Below are positions 50,345-59,003 of a stretch of DNA of 64,000 nt, piece by piece. A program made the position numbers and the translations under genes. Position 1 is the first letter of the stretch. Each line of letters starts with the position of its first letter. Source of the DNA: UBA4781 sp963556045 (GTDB taxonomy: Bacteria; Chloroflexota; Anaerolineae; Anaerolineales; Anaerolineaceae); assembly GCA_963556045.3 (NCBI GenBank), contig CAUVYA020000002.1, forward strand, positions 2,480,001 to 2,544,000, written 5' to 3'. The notes beneath the pieces are model-generated. The model worked only from the letters and a program-made list of their open reading frames with translations. It made no database searches and was not told where the DNA came from.

Positions 50345-50640
50345 ATATGTGAGATAATCGAATGGATAAGTTGTGATGGAAACGAGTAGTTGAAGGCAAT
50401 GTCTTTAGTGAGTCAGGGATAGTGAGAGCCTGGCGATAATCCTTCATCGAAAATCCTTCCGGAGCTGCAATCTGAACAGGGTTGAATAAGCCACCAGTAA
50501 GAAAGCCGGATTAGCCAACCGTTAGCATGGCGCAGGACTCTCTTAAAAAGAAGCTCCTGATGAGTGCTCATCAATTGATGAGAATGTGGGTGGTACCACG
50601 GGTTAATCTTGCTCGTCCCTTATAAGGACGAGTTTTTTTA
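50345..50640 (+). ncRNA. T-box riboswitch leader of ileS
   Basis: A ~300-nt untranslated leader before ileS containing the T-box sequence GGGTGGTACCACGGG (50588-50602), near the consensus GGGTGGNACCGCG that pairs with uncharged tRNA acceptor ends. A terminator with a seven-T tail follows. The upstream part should hold stem I and the Ile specifier; an ATC at 50470-50472 inside 'CTGCAATCTGAAC' is a candidate specifier, not proven. Low charged tRNA-Ile would favour the antiterminator and ileS transcription. The 5' boundary is approximate. Confidence 0.88.
50612..50639 (+). terminator. Regulated terminator of the T-box leader
   Basis: CTCGTCC (50612-50618) pairs with GGACGAG (50626-50632), followed by TTTTTTT (50633-50639). 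It directly follows the T-box sequence and competes with the antiterminator. Confidence 0.88.
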
Positions 50641-50650
50641 TGGAGGTATT

Positions 50651-53600
50651 ATGTTTAAACCGGTTTCATCAAAACTTGAGATAAGGGAACTTGAAGAATC
50701 CATTTTGGATTTCTGGAAGCAGGAAGATATCTTCAAGCAGACCTTGCAAAAAACGAAAGATGGACCAGATTATGTTTTCTATGAAGGTCCTCCAACGGCG
50801 AACGGTATGCCTGGAGTTCATCATGTTTTAGCGCGTGCGTTTAAAGATATATTCCCACGCTATAAAACTATGTGTGGATATCATGTAGATCGCAGGGGTG
50901 GCTGGGATACGCACGGACTTCCGGTTGAAATTGAGGTAGAAAAGAAACTCGGTTTCACGAATAAACAGCAGATCGAAGATTACGGCATAGAAAAATTCAA
51001 TAAATTGTGCCGTGAATCTGCTTTCTCCTATATCCAGGAATGGGCGAAATTGACCGATCGCATCGCTTACTGGGTAGATCTTGATCGGGCGTATGTGACA
51101 TTTAAAAATGAATACATTGAATCGGTATGGTGGATTCTAAAAAACCTGTGGGATCAGGATCTCCTCTACCAGGGTTTCAAGGTTGTGCCGTACTGCACTC
51201 GATGTGGAACTCCTCTATCGGATCACGAGGTAGCAACGGGTTATCATGAAGTGACAGAAACAGCCATCTTCGTGAAAATGCCGCTTCTGGATGAAGAAGA
51301 TACATCTCTGCTGGTATGGACTACCACTCCCTGGACTCTACCCGGCAATGTGGCAGTTGCCGCAGGGAAAGATATTTCTTATGTGAAAGTCGAACGTGAT
51401 CTTCCTAACGAGGGGGGAGCGGTTAAGGAAAAACTTATCCTGGCTGAAGCGCTGGTAGAAAAAGTGTTTGGCGAAGAAAAAGTGAAAATTCTAGAGCGTT
51501 TTAAGGGAAAACACCTCAAAGGGAAACGCTATCAGCCTCTCTTTACATTTCTTCCGCTGGAAAAACCGGCTCACTTTGTGGTCCTGGGTGATTTCGTGAC
51601 CACAGAAGATGGTTCTGGTCTGGTGCATATGGCACCTGCATTCGGCATGGATGATATGAACGCTGCCAATGCAGAAGATCTGCCCATTCTGATGACCGTG
51701 AAACCAGATGGTACCTTCATTCGAGAGGTAGATCAATGGGCAGGAAAATATGTGAAGGACGCCGATCCGTTGATCATCGATCATTTGAACGCGCGCGGTC
51801 TGCTGTTCAGGGCAGAACCGCATACCCATACCTACCCATTCTGTTGGCGTTGTGATACACCGCTGCTCTACTATGCCCGTCCGACCTGGTTCATCCGCAC
51901 CAGTGAGAAGAAAGATCGTCTGGTGGCATTGAATAATGAGGTTAACTGGTACCCGGAGCATATTAAAGAAGGCAGATTCGGCAACTGGCTGGCGAATAAT
52001 GTGGATTGGGCGCTGGGAAGAGAGCGTTTCTGGGGCACACCTCTGCCGGTGTGGCAGTGCAGGGAATGTGGTTTGCAAACCTGTGTGGGATCGGTGGAAG
52101 AACTTGCCGGTCTGGTGGGACATGATCTAACAGGATTGGAACTGCATCGCCCGTATGTAGATGAAGTAACGTTTGCGTGCCCGGAATGCCATGCAACCAT
52201 GCAGCGCGTTCCCGAATTGATCGACGTATGGTTCGATTCGGGATCCATGCCGGTTGCACAGTGGCATTATCCATTTGAGAACCAGCAGGAATTTAAAGAA
52301 CAATTTCCGGCAGATTACATTTGTGAGGCAGTTGATCAAACTCGCGGATGGTTTTATTCTTTGCATGCCATATCTACGCTGGTGTTCGATCAGAAATGTT
52401 TTAAAAATGTACTGTGTCTTGGTTTGATCCTGGATGAAAATGGTCAGAAGATGTCTAAATCCAGGGGCAATGTAACGGATCCATGGGAGGTCATCAATCA
52501 GAATGGTGCAGATGCCATGCGCTGGTATTTATATACCGCCAGCCCTCCCGGACAGGAAAGACGTTTTTCAGCAAACCTGGTCTCTGAAGTGATCCGCAAC
52601 TTTATGCTTACCCTGTGGAATACCTATTCATTCTTTATCACCTATGCCAATTTGGATGAATGGCATCCGGACTCAAGTGTGGCAGAAATTGAATACTCCT
52701 CGTTGGATAAATGGGTTTTGTCTGAGCTGCATACACTTGTGCGAGATGTTACGCAGGCGTTCGAAAATTATGATGTTATCAATGCTACCCGACCGATCGA
52801 AGCATTTGTGGATAACCTTTCCAACTGGTATCTGCGCCGGTCGCGTCGGCGTTTTTGGAAGAGCGAATCGGATGGGGATAAATTTGCTGCCTATGCAACT
52901 TTGTATGAAGTTCTGGTGACCATCAGCAAACTGATCGCACCATCTATGCCCTTCATGGCAGAAGACCTGTATCAAAATCTGGTGCTGTCAGTGAATCCCG
53001 ATGCCCAAAAATCGGTTCATTTAGCCGACTGGCCTGAATGGAATCCATCACTCATCGATCAGGATTTGAACCATGAGATGGAAGTGGTGATGAAACTGGT
53101 TTCTCTGGGACATGCTGCCCGCAACAGATCGGGCATTAAGGTACGCCAGCCGCTTGCCGAAGCGGCGTTTGCCATGAGTTCCGCGGATGATCCAAACATT
53201 ATCCACAAATATGCTGAATTATTGCAGGATGAATTGAACGTGAAACAGGTTCGCCTGCTCAGTGCTGCCAATGAGGCGGTAGCGTACGAACTGGTTCCGC
53301 TGCCCAAACAATTAGGGCAGAAATATAAAAGTGATTTTCCACAGATCAAAGCCGCTATTTTACAGGTAGATGGGGAATCTGCTGCTCAAACGCTTTCCTT
53401 GGGAGCACCGATTGAGGTGAAGGTGGCAGGTGATACATATTTGATCACTCCCGATGAAGTAGAGATCCACATACAGGCAAAAGAAGGATTCGAAGTTGCC
53501 TCAGATGGAGCATACCTGGCAGCCTTGATCACAACCTTATCGGATGATTTGATCTACGAAGGCTTGGTGAGGGAATTCATCCGCCGTGTACAGGAATCGC

Positions 53601-53815
53601 GAAAACAAGCTGGCTTTGAAATTTCTGATCGCATTATTCTTTCTTTCACTGCCTCACAAAAATTGTCTACCGCGATCGAAATGTATCGCGATTATGTCAT
53701 GGCAGAGACCCTGTCGGTAGAGATGTCTTCTAAAAAACATCCCCAGACGTTGCCGAACGTCAGTGATGATTTCGATGGAGAACAGGTGACCCTCTGGTTA
53801 GAGCGTAAAAAATAG
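50651..53815 (+). CDS. ileS: Isoleucyl-tRNA synthetase, eukaryote-like IleRS2 type with GVHH in place of HIGH
   Basis: 1054 residues from the ATG at 50651 with GGAGGT upstream; the open frame extends into the leader but that is the terminator. The N-terminal motif reads PPTANGMPGVHH, with Gly55-Val-His-His58 where class I synthetases have H-x-G-H. KMSKS is normal (600-604). 'GGWDTHGLPVEIEVEKKLG' (two parts), 'WTTTPWTLPGNVAVA' and 'ADYICEAVDQTRGWFYSLH' (two parts) fix IleRS identity. Several Cys pairs (CWRCDTP, CRECG, CPECH) may bind zinc. The GXHH form is known in a subset of IleRS2 enzymes and gives very low sensitivity to mupirocin. Confidence 0.95.
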   Translation: MFKPVSSKLEIRELEESILDFWKQEDIFKQTLQKTKDGPDYVFYEGPPTANGMPGVHHVLARAFKDIFPRYKTMCGYHVDRRGGWDTHGLPVEIEVEKKLGFTNKQQIEDYGIEKFNKLCRESAFSYIQEWAKLTDRIAYWVDLDRAYVTFKNEYIESVWWILKNLWDQDLLYQGFKVVPYCTRCGTPLSDHEVATGYHEVTETAIFVKMPLLDEEDTSLLVWTTTPWTLPGNVAVAAGKDISYVKVERDLPNEGGAVKEKLILAEALVEKVFGEEKVKILERFKGKHLKGKRYQPLFTFLPLEKPAHFVVLGDFVTTEDGSGLVHMAPAFGMDDMNAANAEDLPILMTVKPDGTFIREVDQWAGKYVKDADPLIIDHLNARGLLFRAEPHTHTYPFCWRCDTPLLYYARPTWFIRTSEKKDRLVALNNEVNWYPEHIKEGRFGNWLANNVDWALGRERFWGTPLPVWQCRECGLQTCVGSVEELAGLVGHDLTGLELHRPYVDEVTFACPECHATMQRVPELIDVWFDSGSMPVAQWHYPFENQQEFKEQFPADYICEAVDQTRGWFYSLHAISTLVFDQKCFKNVLCLGLILDENGQKMSKSRGNVTDPWEVINQNGADAMRWYLYTASPPGQERRFSANLVSEVIRNFMLTLWNTYSFFITYANLDEWHPDSSVAEIEYSSLDKWVLSELHTLVRDVTQAFENYDVINATRPIEAFVDNLSNWYLRRSRRRFWKSESDGDKFAAYATLYEVLVTISKLIAPSMPFMAEDLYQNLVLSVNPDAQKSVHLADWPEWNPSLIDQDLNHEMEVVMKLVSLGHAARNRSGIKVRQPLAEAAFAMSSADDPNIIHKYAELLQDELNVKQVRLLSAANEAVAYELVPLPKQLGQKYKSDFPQIKAAILQVDGESAAQTLSLGAPIEVKVAGDTYLITPDEVEIHIQAKEGFEVASDGAYLAALITTLSDDLIYEGLVREFIRRVQESRKQAGFEISDRIILSFTASQKLSTAIEMYRDYVMAETLSVEMSSKKHPQTLPNVSDDFDGEQVTLWLERKK

Positions 53816-53833
53816 GTACCCATAATATGAAAA

Positions 53834-53868
53834 GAAGACCAGCCTATGCGGGCTGGTCTTCTTTTTTT
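53834..53868. terminator. Bidirectional rho-independent terminator of ileS and the PAS gene
   Basis: GAAGACCAGCC (53834-53844) and GGCTGGTCTTC (53851-53861) form a perfect 11-bp stem with a 6-nt loop, followed by seven Ts and preceded by As. It serves ileS on the plus strand; the PAS gene's stop codon overlaps its end. Confidence 0.88.
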
Positions 53869-54208
53869 AATCTCGATTAAAGTCAGGGATTTCTTCCGGG
53901 ATTTCAAAACTGATTTCTACCAGACCGCTGAATTTACCATCATGATAATAGGCGCTCTGGAAGATCATCTTCCGCCTGCCATCTTTCCGGATGGTGTAAA
54001 TATTGGGTTTATCAGATCGGCTGATTCGATCAATTTTTGCGTGAGTGTGTTCCGGATGGCAATCTTTGATATTTTCTCCGATAAGCTGCTTGCCCCCGCT
54101 GCCCTCAAAGACCGCAGCGGCTTTTTGATTCATTTCAATGATGATCCCATTTTCATCGGTGATCGTGATCGCCGCCGGTAGCTCTTCTTGCCAGCAATTC
54201 GTTTGCAT
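53867..54208 (-). CDS. Single PAS-domain protein
   Basis: 113 residues, essentially one PAS domain: 'AAITITDENGIIIEMNQKAA' is the N-terminal cap and first strands, followed by 'NIYTIRKDGRRKMIFQSAYY' and 'KFSGLVEISFEI'. There is no output domain. Cys41 in 'IKDCHPEHTHAKI' might help bind a cofactor. Transcribed convergently to ileS and divergently from lspA. Confidence 0.8.
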   Translation of the reverse strand: MQTNCWQEELPAAITITDENGIIIEMNQKAAAVFEGSGGKQLIGENIKDCHPEHTHAKIDRISRSDKPNIYTIRKDGRRKMIFQSAYYHDGKFSGLVEISFEIPEEIPDFNRD

Positions 54209-54343
54209 ATACTCTCCTTCTGGTGGATCAATTATTCAAATAATGGCATGTATTATAACGGCACTGGATGCTTTGGGCAGGATGGATTAGACTGGAATGT
54301 GTTTATCTATTACAATCAATGAAATGTTGACGGGAGAACTCAT

Positions 54344-54832
54344 TTGAAGAATAAGTTTAAATCATATCTTTTTCTTATTGTTTTAGCTGGATTTATTATC
54401 ATACTGGATCAATATACCAAGGGTCTTGTGAGAATGAATCTCACCTATGGGGAGATCTGGTCACCCTGGGAGTGGTTAACACCCTATGCCAGAGTCGTGC
54501 ATTGGTACAATACCGGTGTGGCGTTTGGTCTTTTCCAAGGATATGGTCTCCTTTTTACCGTTCTGCCTATGGTCGTGGTGGTTTTCATCCTTGTTTTTTA
54601 CAGTCGTTTGGCAGGAGAAAATTGGTGGATGCGCGTAGCGGTTGGATTGGAGTTGGGCGGGGCGATCGGAAATTTGATCGATCGAATCCAGATTGGGCAT
54701 GTTACTGATTTTATCTCTGTCGGAAATTTCGCTGTATTCAATGTTGCAGATGCATCGATCACCGTCGGAGTGGTTGTGATGGTGATCGCTCTTTGGGTAG
54801 AAGAAAAGAAGAACCCCTCCCAGATTAAATAA
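54344..54832 (+). CDS. lspA: Lipoprotein signal peptidase (signal peptidase II)
   Basis: 162 residues from a TTG start. Four membrane segments. Catalytic aspartates are visible in 'GGAIGNLIDRI' (Asp113) and 'FNVADASI' (Asp136), the LspA dyad, along with 'NTGVAFGLFQ'. It cleaves lipoprotein signal peptides after lipidation, which suits the several lipoproteins in this window. It ends 4 nt before the pseudouridine synthase gene. Confidence 0.94.
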   Translation: MKNKFKSYLFLIVLAGFIIILDQYTKGLVRMNLTYGEIWSPWEWLTPYARVVHWYNTGVAFGLFQGYGLLFTVLPMVVVVFILVFYSRLAGENWWMRVAVGLELGGAIGNLIDRIQIGHVTDFISVGNFAVFNVADASITVGVVVMVIALWVEEKKNPSQIK

Positions 54833-54836
54833 TTGT

Positions 54837-55760
54837 ATGATGAATTCAGGAAAGACCTATCATTTTAACTTTGGTGAGATCGAGCCGTTGCGGTTAGATA
54901 AATATCTCGCGGCAGTTCTACCATCATTATCTCGTTCCCGCATCCAGAGCCTTATTAAAGAAGGGCAGGTTCAAATTAACGAGGATGTGGTAATGAAAGC
55001 AAGCTATGTACTGGATTCATCCTGTGTTCTTAGCATTCATATTCCGCCGGTCGAGCCGACCACTTTAATCGCAGAGGATATTCCCCTCGACATCATCTAT
55101 GAAGATAAAAATACAATTGTGATTAATAAACCCGCTGGGATGGTGGTACATCCAGCGCATGGGCATGCCAGCGGCACTCTCGTGCATGCACTACTTGCAC
55201 ATGATCCTTTTCTGGCTGGTATAGGAGGAGTGCAGCGACCGGGTATCGTTCATCGCCTCGACCGTGAAACATCTGGTGTGATGCTGATTGCTAAAAACGA
55301 AAAAACTCATCACTGGCTGCAAGAACAGTTTCGTGAACGAAGTGTTGTGAAGAAATATATTGCTCTCGTTGATGGTCACCCTCCAACACCAGGCGGGAGG
55401 ATCGAAATCGGGATTCAGCGAGATCACAAGAATAGAAAGAAAATGGCTGTCGCTTATGGCGACGCTGGGAAATACGCAATTACTGAATACGCAACCTTGC
55501 AGGAATACAAGGACCACACGCTGTTAGAGGTACGCATCTTCACAGGCAGGACACATCAAATTCGTGTGCACCTTGCATATTTACATTGCCCTGTAGTTGC
55601 TGATAGCGTCTATGGCTATAAACATCCTTCCCTTCCCATAAAAAGGCAATTCCTGCATGCGAATTCATTACGCATTACTCTTCTGGGGAGCAAGGAGCCG
55701 AGAGAGTTTGTGGCAGATTTACCAGATGATTTGCAGGAAATCCTGAAGACATTAAAATAA
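54837..55760 (+). CDS. rluD: RluA/RluD-family 23S rRNA pseudouridine synthase
   Basis: 307 residues. An S4 RNA-binding domain occupies about 15-75 ('RLDKYLAAVLPSLSRSRIQ'). The catalytic domain has HRLDRETSGVML (catalytic Asp in the HRLD motif) and 'IVINKPAGMVVHPAHGH'. 'GRTHQIRVHLAYL' completes the family. Positioned right after lspA, a frequent bacterial order. The exact target uridines are assumed from family similarity. Confidence 0.92.
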   Translation: MMNSGKTYHFNFGEIEPLRLDKYLAAVLPSLSRSRIQSLIKEGQVQINEDVVMKASYVLDSSCVLSIHIPPVEPTTLIAEDIPLDIIYEDKNTIVINKPAGMVVHPAHGHASGTLVHALLAHDPFLAGIGGVQRPGIVHRLDRETSGVMLIAKNEKTHHWLQEQFRERSVVKKYIALVDGHPPTPGGRIEIGIQRDHKNRKKMAVAYGDAGKYAITEYATLQEYKDHTLLEVRIFTGRTHQIRVHLAYLHCPVVADSVYGYKHPSLPIKRQFLHANSLRITLLGSKEPREFVADLPDDLQEILKTLK

Positions 55761-55770
55761 CGGAGTAGAA

Positions 55771-56820
55771 ATGACAGAAAAGATGCAATTCATTGACTTG
55801 CGATCAGATACGGTCACCATTCCAACTGAGCAGATGCGCGCTGCAATGGCGAATGCAGCAGTTGGCGATGATGTATACCGGGAAGATCCAACTGTCAACA
55901 AATTAGAGGAAAAAGCCGCGGCGCTTCTTGGAAAAGAAAAATCCTTATTTGTCTCCTCCGGGACGATGGGTAACCTGCTGGCAATTCTGGTCGCGTGTGG
56001 TGCAGGGGATGAAGTGATCATGGGTAATCAGGGGCATACTTTTTTGCACGAAGTAGGTGGTATGTCAGCCCTGGGGGGGATTTTCCCGCAAACACTGCCC
56101 AATCAACCTGATGGATCGTTAGACCTTGCGATGGTTGCAAGTGCGATCAGAGGCGATGATATCCACGAACCAAGAACCCGCATGATCATTATAGAAAATA
56201 CCCAGAATCAGTGCGGTGGAATACCGATCCCTCTGCCATATATGCAGCAATTAAGTGATCTGGCGGCTGCAAAAGATCTCTTTTTACATGTAGACGGGGC
56301 GCGTATCTTCAACGCAGCTGCAGCGCTGGATTGTTCAGCCAGAGATCTTGTTCAACATGCTGATTCTGTAACATTCTGCCTGAGTAAAGGTTTGTGCGCG
56401 CCGGTGGGCTCGATCTTATGTGGTTCACAGGTTTTTATTGAGAAAGCACGTCGCTTTCGCAAGATGTTAGGCGGGGGAATGCGCCAGGTTGGCATCCTCG
56501 CTGCTGCCGGTATTATCGCACTGGATAATATGGTGGAACGACTTGTTGAAGATCATCAGCGGGCAGCCATACTGGCGGAACAGCTCTCACAAATTGCCGG
56601 TTTCTCACTTTCCAAAGGAGCGCCGCGCTCGAATATGGTATTTTTACATGTTGATCGTGCGGTTTTCCCTGATCTGGCAGCTTTAACGCAGCAGTTGAAA
56701 GATGAAAGGATCCTGATCGGTTTTTCAGGTCCTGATGAGATACGCATTGTGACCCATTACTGGGTGTCAGATGAAGATGTCAGGCATATTATTGAGGTAT
56801 GGCAAAATCTTAAGCGTTGA
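55771..56820 (+). CDS. ltaE: Low-specificity L-threonine aldolase
   Basis: 349 residues. 'IDLRSDTVTIPTEQMRAAM' (residues 8-26) is the family N-terminus. The PLP lysine is Lys206 in CLSKGLCAPVGS, and 'LHVDGARIFNAAAAL' carries the PLP-binding Asp and Arg. It cleaves L-threonine/allo-threonine to glycine and acetaldehyde. It starts 10 nt after rluD, so it is probably co-transcribed with lspA-rluD. Confidence 0.93.
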   Translation: MTEKMQFIDLRSDTVTIPTEQMRAAMANAAVGDDVYREDPTVNKLEEKAAALLGKEKSLFVSSGTMGNLLAILVACGAGDEVIMGNQGHTFLHEVGGMSALGGIFPQTLPNQPDGSLDLAMVASAIRGDDIHEPRTRMIIIENTQNQCGGIPIPLPYMQQLSDLAAAKDLFLHVDGARIFNAAAALDCSARDLVQHADSVTFCLSKGLCAPVGSILCGSQVFIEKARRFRKMLGGGMRQVGILAAAGIIALDNMVERLVEDHQRAAILAEQLSQIAGFSLSKGAPRSNMVFLHVDRAVFPDLAALTQQLKDERILIGFSGPDEIRIVTHYWVSDEDVRHIIEVWQNLKR

Positions 56821-56883
56821 TATTAATGGAAGAATTTACCATTTGCTTGTTATAATTTTCAGACAATTAAACGAGGTGAATCC

Positions 56884-57720
56884 ATGGACGAGTTTATTAC
56901 TATCCAACAGATAGACGAAGCAGTAAAAGCGATTAATGCAAAGACCAGCTATCAGCCAACCGTAGGTATGATCCTGGGTTCGGGGTTGGGTGGTCTGGCT
57001 GATTCTGTCAAACCTGCGGATTATATTGATTACAGGGATATTCCAGGTTGGCCGGTCTCGACCATCGAGGGTCATAAGGGTCGTCTGGTCATCGGAGATC
57101 TTGAAGGGACGACCGTTTTGATCATGCAGGGGCGCGCTCATTATTACGAAGGCTACCCGATCACACAGATTGGTTTTCCCATCAGAGTTATGCGCCGGCT
57201 GGGTATTGAAACATTGATCGTCACGAATGCCGCCGGGGCTATCAATCCTGATTACAAACCGGGTGATGTCATGGCACTGACCGACCATCTCTCATTGATG
57301 GCAATGGGAGGGGAGAACCCACTGCGAGGACCCAATCTGGATGAATTCGGACCACGCTTCCCGGATATGAGCCGCTGTTATGATCCCGCTTTGATCGAAC
57401 TCGCCGGAAAGGTTTGCAAAGAAAAGAAGATCGTCCTCCACAGCGGCGTTTACGTTTGCTTGGCTGGACCATCGTTCGAGACTCCGGCTGATCTACGCTT
57501 TTTGAAGATCATTGGAGCGGATGCTGTCGGTATGTCAACTGTACCTGAAGTGATCGTGGCTGTTCATTCGGGCATGAAAGTATTGGGCTTTTCAGGCATC
57601 AGCAATAAAGCCAATCTGGATGGCAGCACCATTACCACCCATCAAGAAGTCTTACAGGCAGGCAAAGAGATTGCTCCCAAATTGGAGGCGATCATTCGGG
57701 GTGTTCTAGCTGCGATGTGA
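56884..57720 (+). CDS. punA: Purine-nucleoside phosphorylase (trimeric PNP type)
   Basis: 278 residues. 'ILGSGLGGLAD' (phosphate-binding loop), 'GRAHYYEGYP', 'LIVTNAAGAINPDYKPGD' and 'GVYVCLAGPSFETPADLR' are the PNP/MTAP-family signatures; Asn in 'FSGISNKA' binds the base and indicates PNP rather than MTAP. It cleaves purine (deoxy)nucleosides to base and ribose-1-phosphate. GAGGTG lies before the ATG. With pdp upstream it completes nucleoside salvage. Confidence 0.94.
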   Translation: MDEFITIQQIDEAVKAINAKTSYQPTVGMILGSGLGGLADSVKPADYIDYRDIPGWPVSTIEGHKGRLVIGDLEGTTVLIMQGRAHYYEGYPITQIGFPIRVMRRLGIETLIVTNAAGAINPDYKPGDVMALTDHLSLMAMGGENPLRGPNLDEFGPRFPDMSRCYDPALIELAGKVCKEKKIVLHSGVYVCLAGPSFETPADLRFLKIIGADAVGMSTVPEVIVAVHSGMKVLGFSGISNKANLDGSTITTHQEVLQAGKEIAPKLEAIIRGVLAAM

Positions 57721-57749
57721 TCCACTTTTATTGGCAGTGAGAATAGATA

Positions 57750-58433
57750 ATGGTAGAACTTTTGCAGTTCTTGAAGGAATTTGAAGGCGGGATCTATCTT
57801 GTGCTGTTAACAATGGCGCTGATTTTTGGCGCGCGCCTGTATTCAGTATTACAGGAAAAGAAAAAAACTGCATTCAGCCTGGAACGTGAAGTGATCCAAA
57901 AAAAGATCAATTCAAACATTGCTTTTCTGGCGATTGTTGGCGTCCTTTTTATTGGACAGATCTTGCTTGTTTCTGTTGCTTCCGTGCGATATCCGGGTTT
58001 ATATACTCTAAGAACACCAACGGCAGGAGAATTGCCTACGCCTACTGATATGTTTCAGGCAATGATGCAGATGGAAGAGACTCCTGAAGGATTGGAACAG
58101 ACCCAAACGTCTGTTGCGTTAACAGGATGTATTCCCGGGCAGATCGAATGGCTCTCGCCACTTTCCGGTGAGGAGGTCACCGGTTCTGTGCCGCTTTCAG
58201 GTACCATCAATGTTCCAAATATGGGCTTTTATAAATATGAATACCGTTTAAAAGGACGTGAAGATTGGATACCGATTGCAGCAGGGAATAAAGTGGTAAT
58301 TGAAAGTGAATTGGGCGGAAGCTGGAATACCGAGCAGCTGCAACCCGGATTATATGAATTGCGCATCGTAGTTTCTGATAATCAAAACAACCTCTTTCAG
58401 CCATGCCTGATCGAGGTAAAGGTGGTTTTATGA
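57750..58433 (+). CDS. Hypothetical membrane protein with extracytoplasmic Ig-like domain
   Basis: 227 residues. Two membrane segments (about 13-32 and 53-75) are separated by a charged loop. A Pro/Thr linker follows, then a C-terminal beta-sandwich-like part: 'IEWLSPLSGEEVTGSVPLSG', 'YKYEYRLKGREDWIPI', 'PGLYELRIVVSDNQ'. Such segments resemble Ig-like/Big domains of Anaerolineae surface proteins. The function is unknown. The GNAT gene begins 15 nt later. Confidence 0.7.
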   Translation: MVELLQFLKEFEGGIYLVLLTMALIFGARLYSVLQEKKKTAFSLEREVIQKKINSNIAFLAIVGVLFIGQILLVSVASVRYPGLYTLRTPTAGELPTPTDMFQAMMQMEETPEGLEQTQTSVALTGCIPGQIEWLSPLSGEEVTGSVPLSGTINVPNMGFYKYEYRLKGREDWIPIAAGNKVVIESELGGSWNTEQLQPGLYELRIVVSDNQNNLFQPCLIEVKVVL

Positions 58434-58448
58434 TAAGGATTATTAAAC

Positions 58449-58988
58449 ATGGCTGAAGTAATGATTCGTTCAGTGGTCTCCCCTGATTTCTCTGTGCTGA
58501 GTGAGTTCCGGCACTCTGTAGAAACACAAACTGTCTGGCAAATGGATCAGGATATTTCCGAAGGCAGCGTCAGGGTTGATTTTCGGGAGATGAAATTACC
58601 GCGATTGATGAAATTAAAGTATCCTCGCTCAACCACTGATCTTATGGAACGCTGGAAAGACCTTTCCACTATTCTGGTGGGTTGTGTAGATAATGTTCCT
58701 ATTGGTTACATTTCTTCTTCATGTCTGCAAACCACATCCAATGTATGGATCAAGGATATTGTGGTTCATGAGCGCTGGCGCCGGCAGGGAGTGGCAACCT
58801 CTTTGATCAAAGCAATGGGTGATTGGGGAGAGCAGCGGGATCTAAAAAGGATCACCCTGGAAATGAGTTCTAAGAATTATCCGACAATTTGCCTGGCACA
58901 AAAGCTAGGATTTGAATTTTGCGGTTATAACGATTTTTATTACCAGAATAATGATATTGCTGTGTTCTTTGCACGATTGATCAGATGA
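58449..58988 (+). CDS. GNAT-family N-acetyltransferase
   Basis: 179 residues. The acetyl-CoA-binding motif is RWRRQGVATSLIKAM (R/Q-x-x-G-x-G/A region), preceded by 'WIKDIVVHE' and followed by 'LKRITLEMSSKNYPTICLA' and 'KLGFEFCGY', a full GNAT fold. The acceptor is unknown. It is clustered with the membrane protein upstream and the sensor downstream (15 nt each). Confidence 0.88.
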   Translation: MAEVMIRSVVSPDFSVLSEFRHSVETQTVWQMDQDISEGSVRVDFREMKLPRLMKLKYPRSTTDLMERWKDLSTILVGCVDNVPIGYISSSCLQTTSNVWIKDIVVHERWRRQGVATSLIKAMGDWGEQRDLKRITLEMSSKNYPTICLAQKLGFEFCGYNDFYYQNNDIAVFFARLIR

Positions 58989-59003
58989 TAAAAATGGTGT
59001 TCT

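Noticed and set aside
51491..52123. 210-codon minus-strand frame
   Set aside because: It lies wholly inside ileS on the opposite strand and has a His/Arg/Cys-rich, non-protein-like composition.
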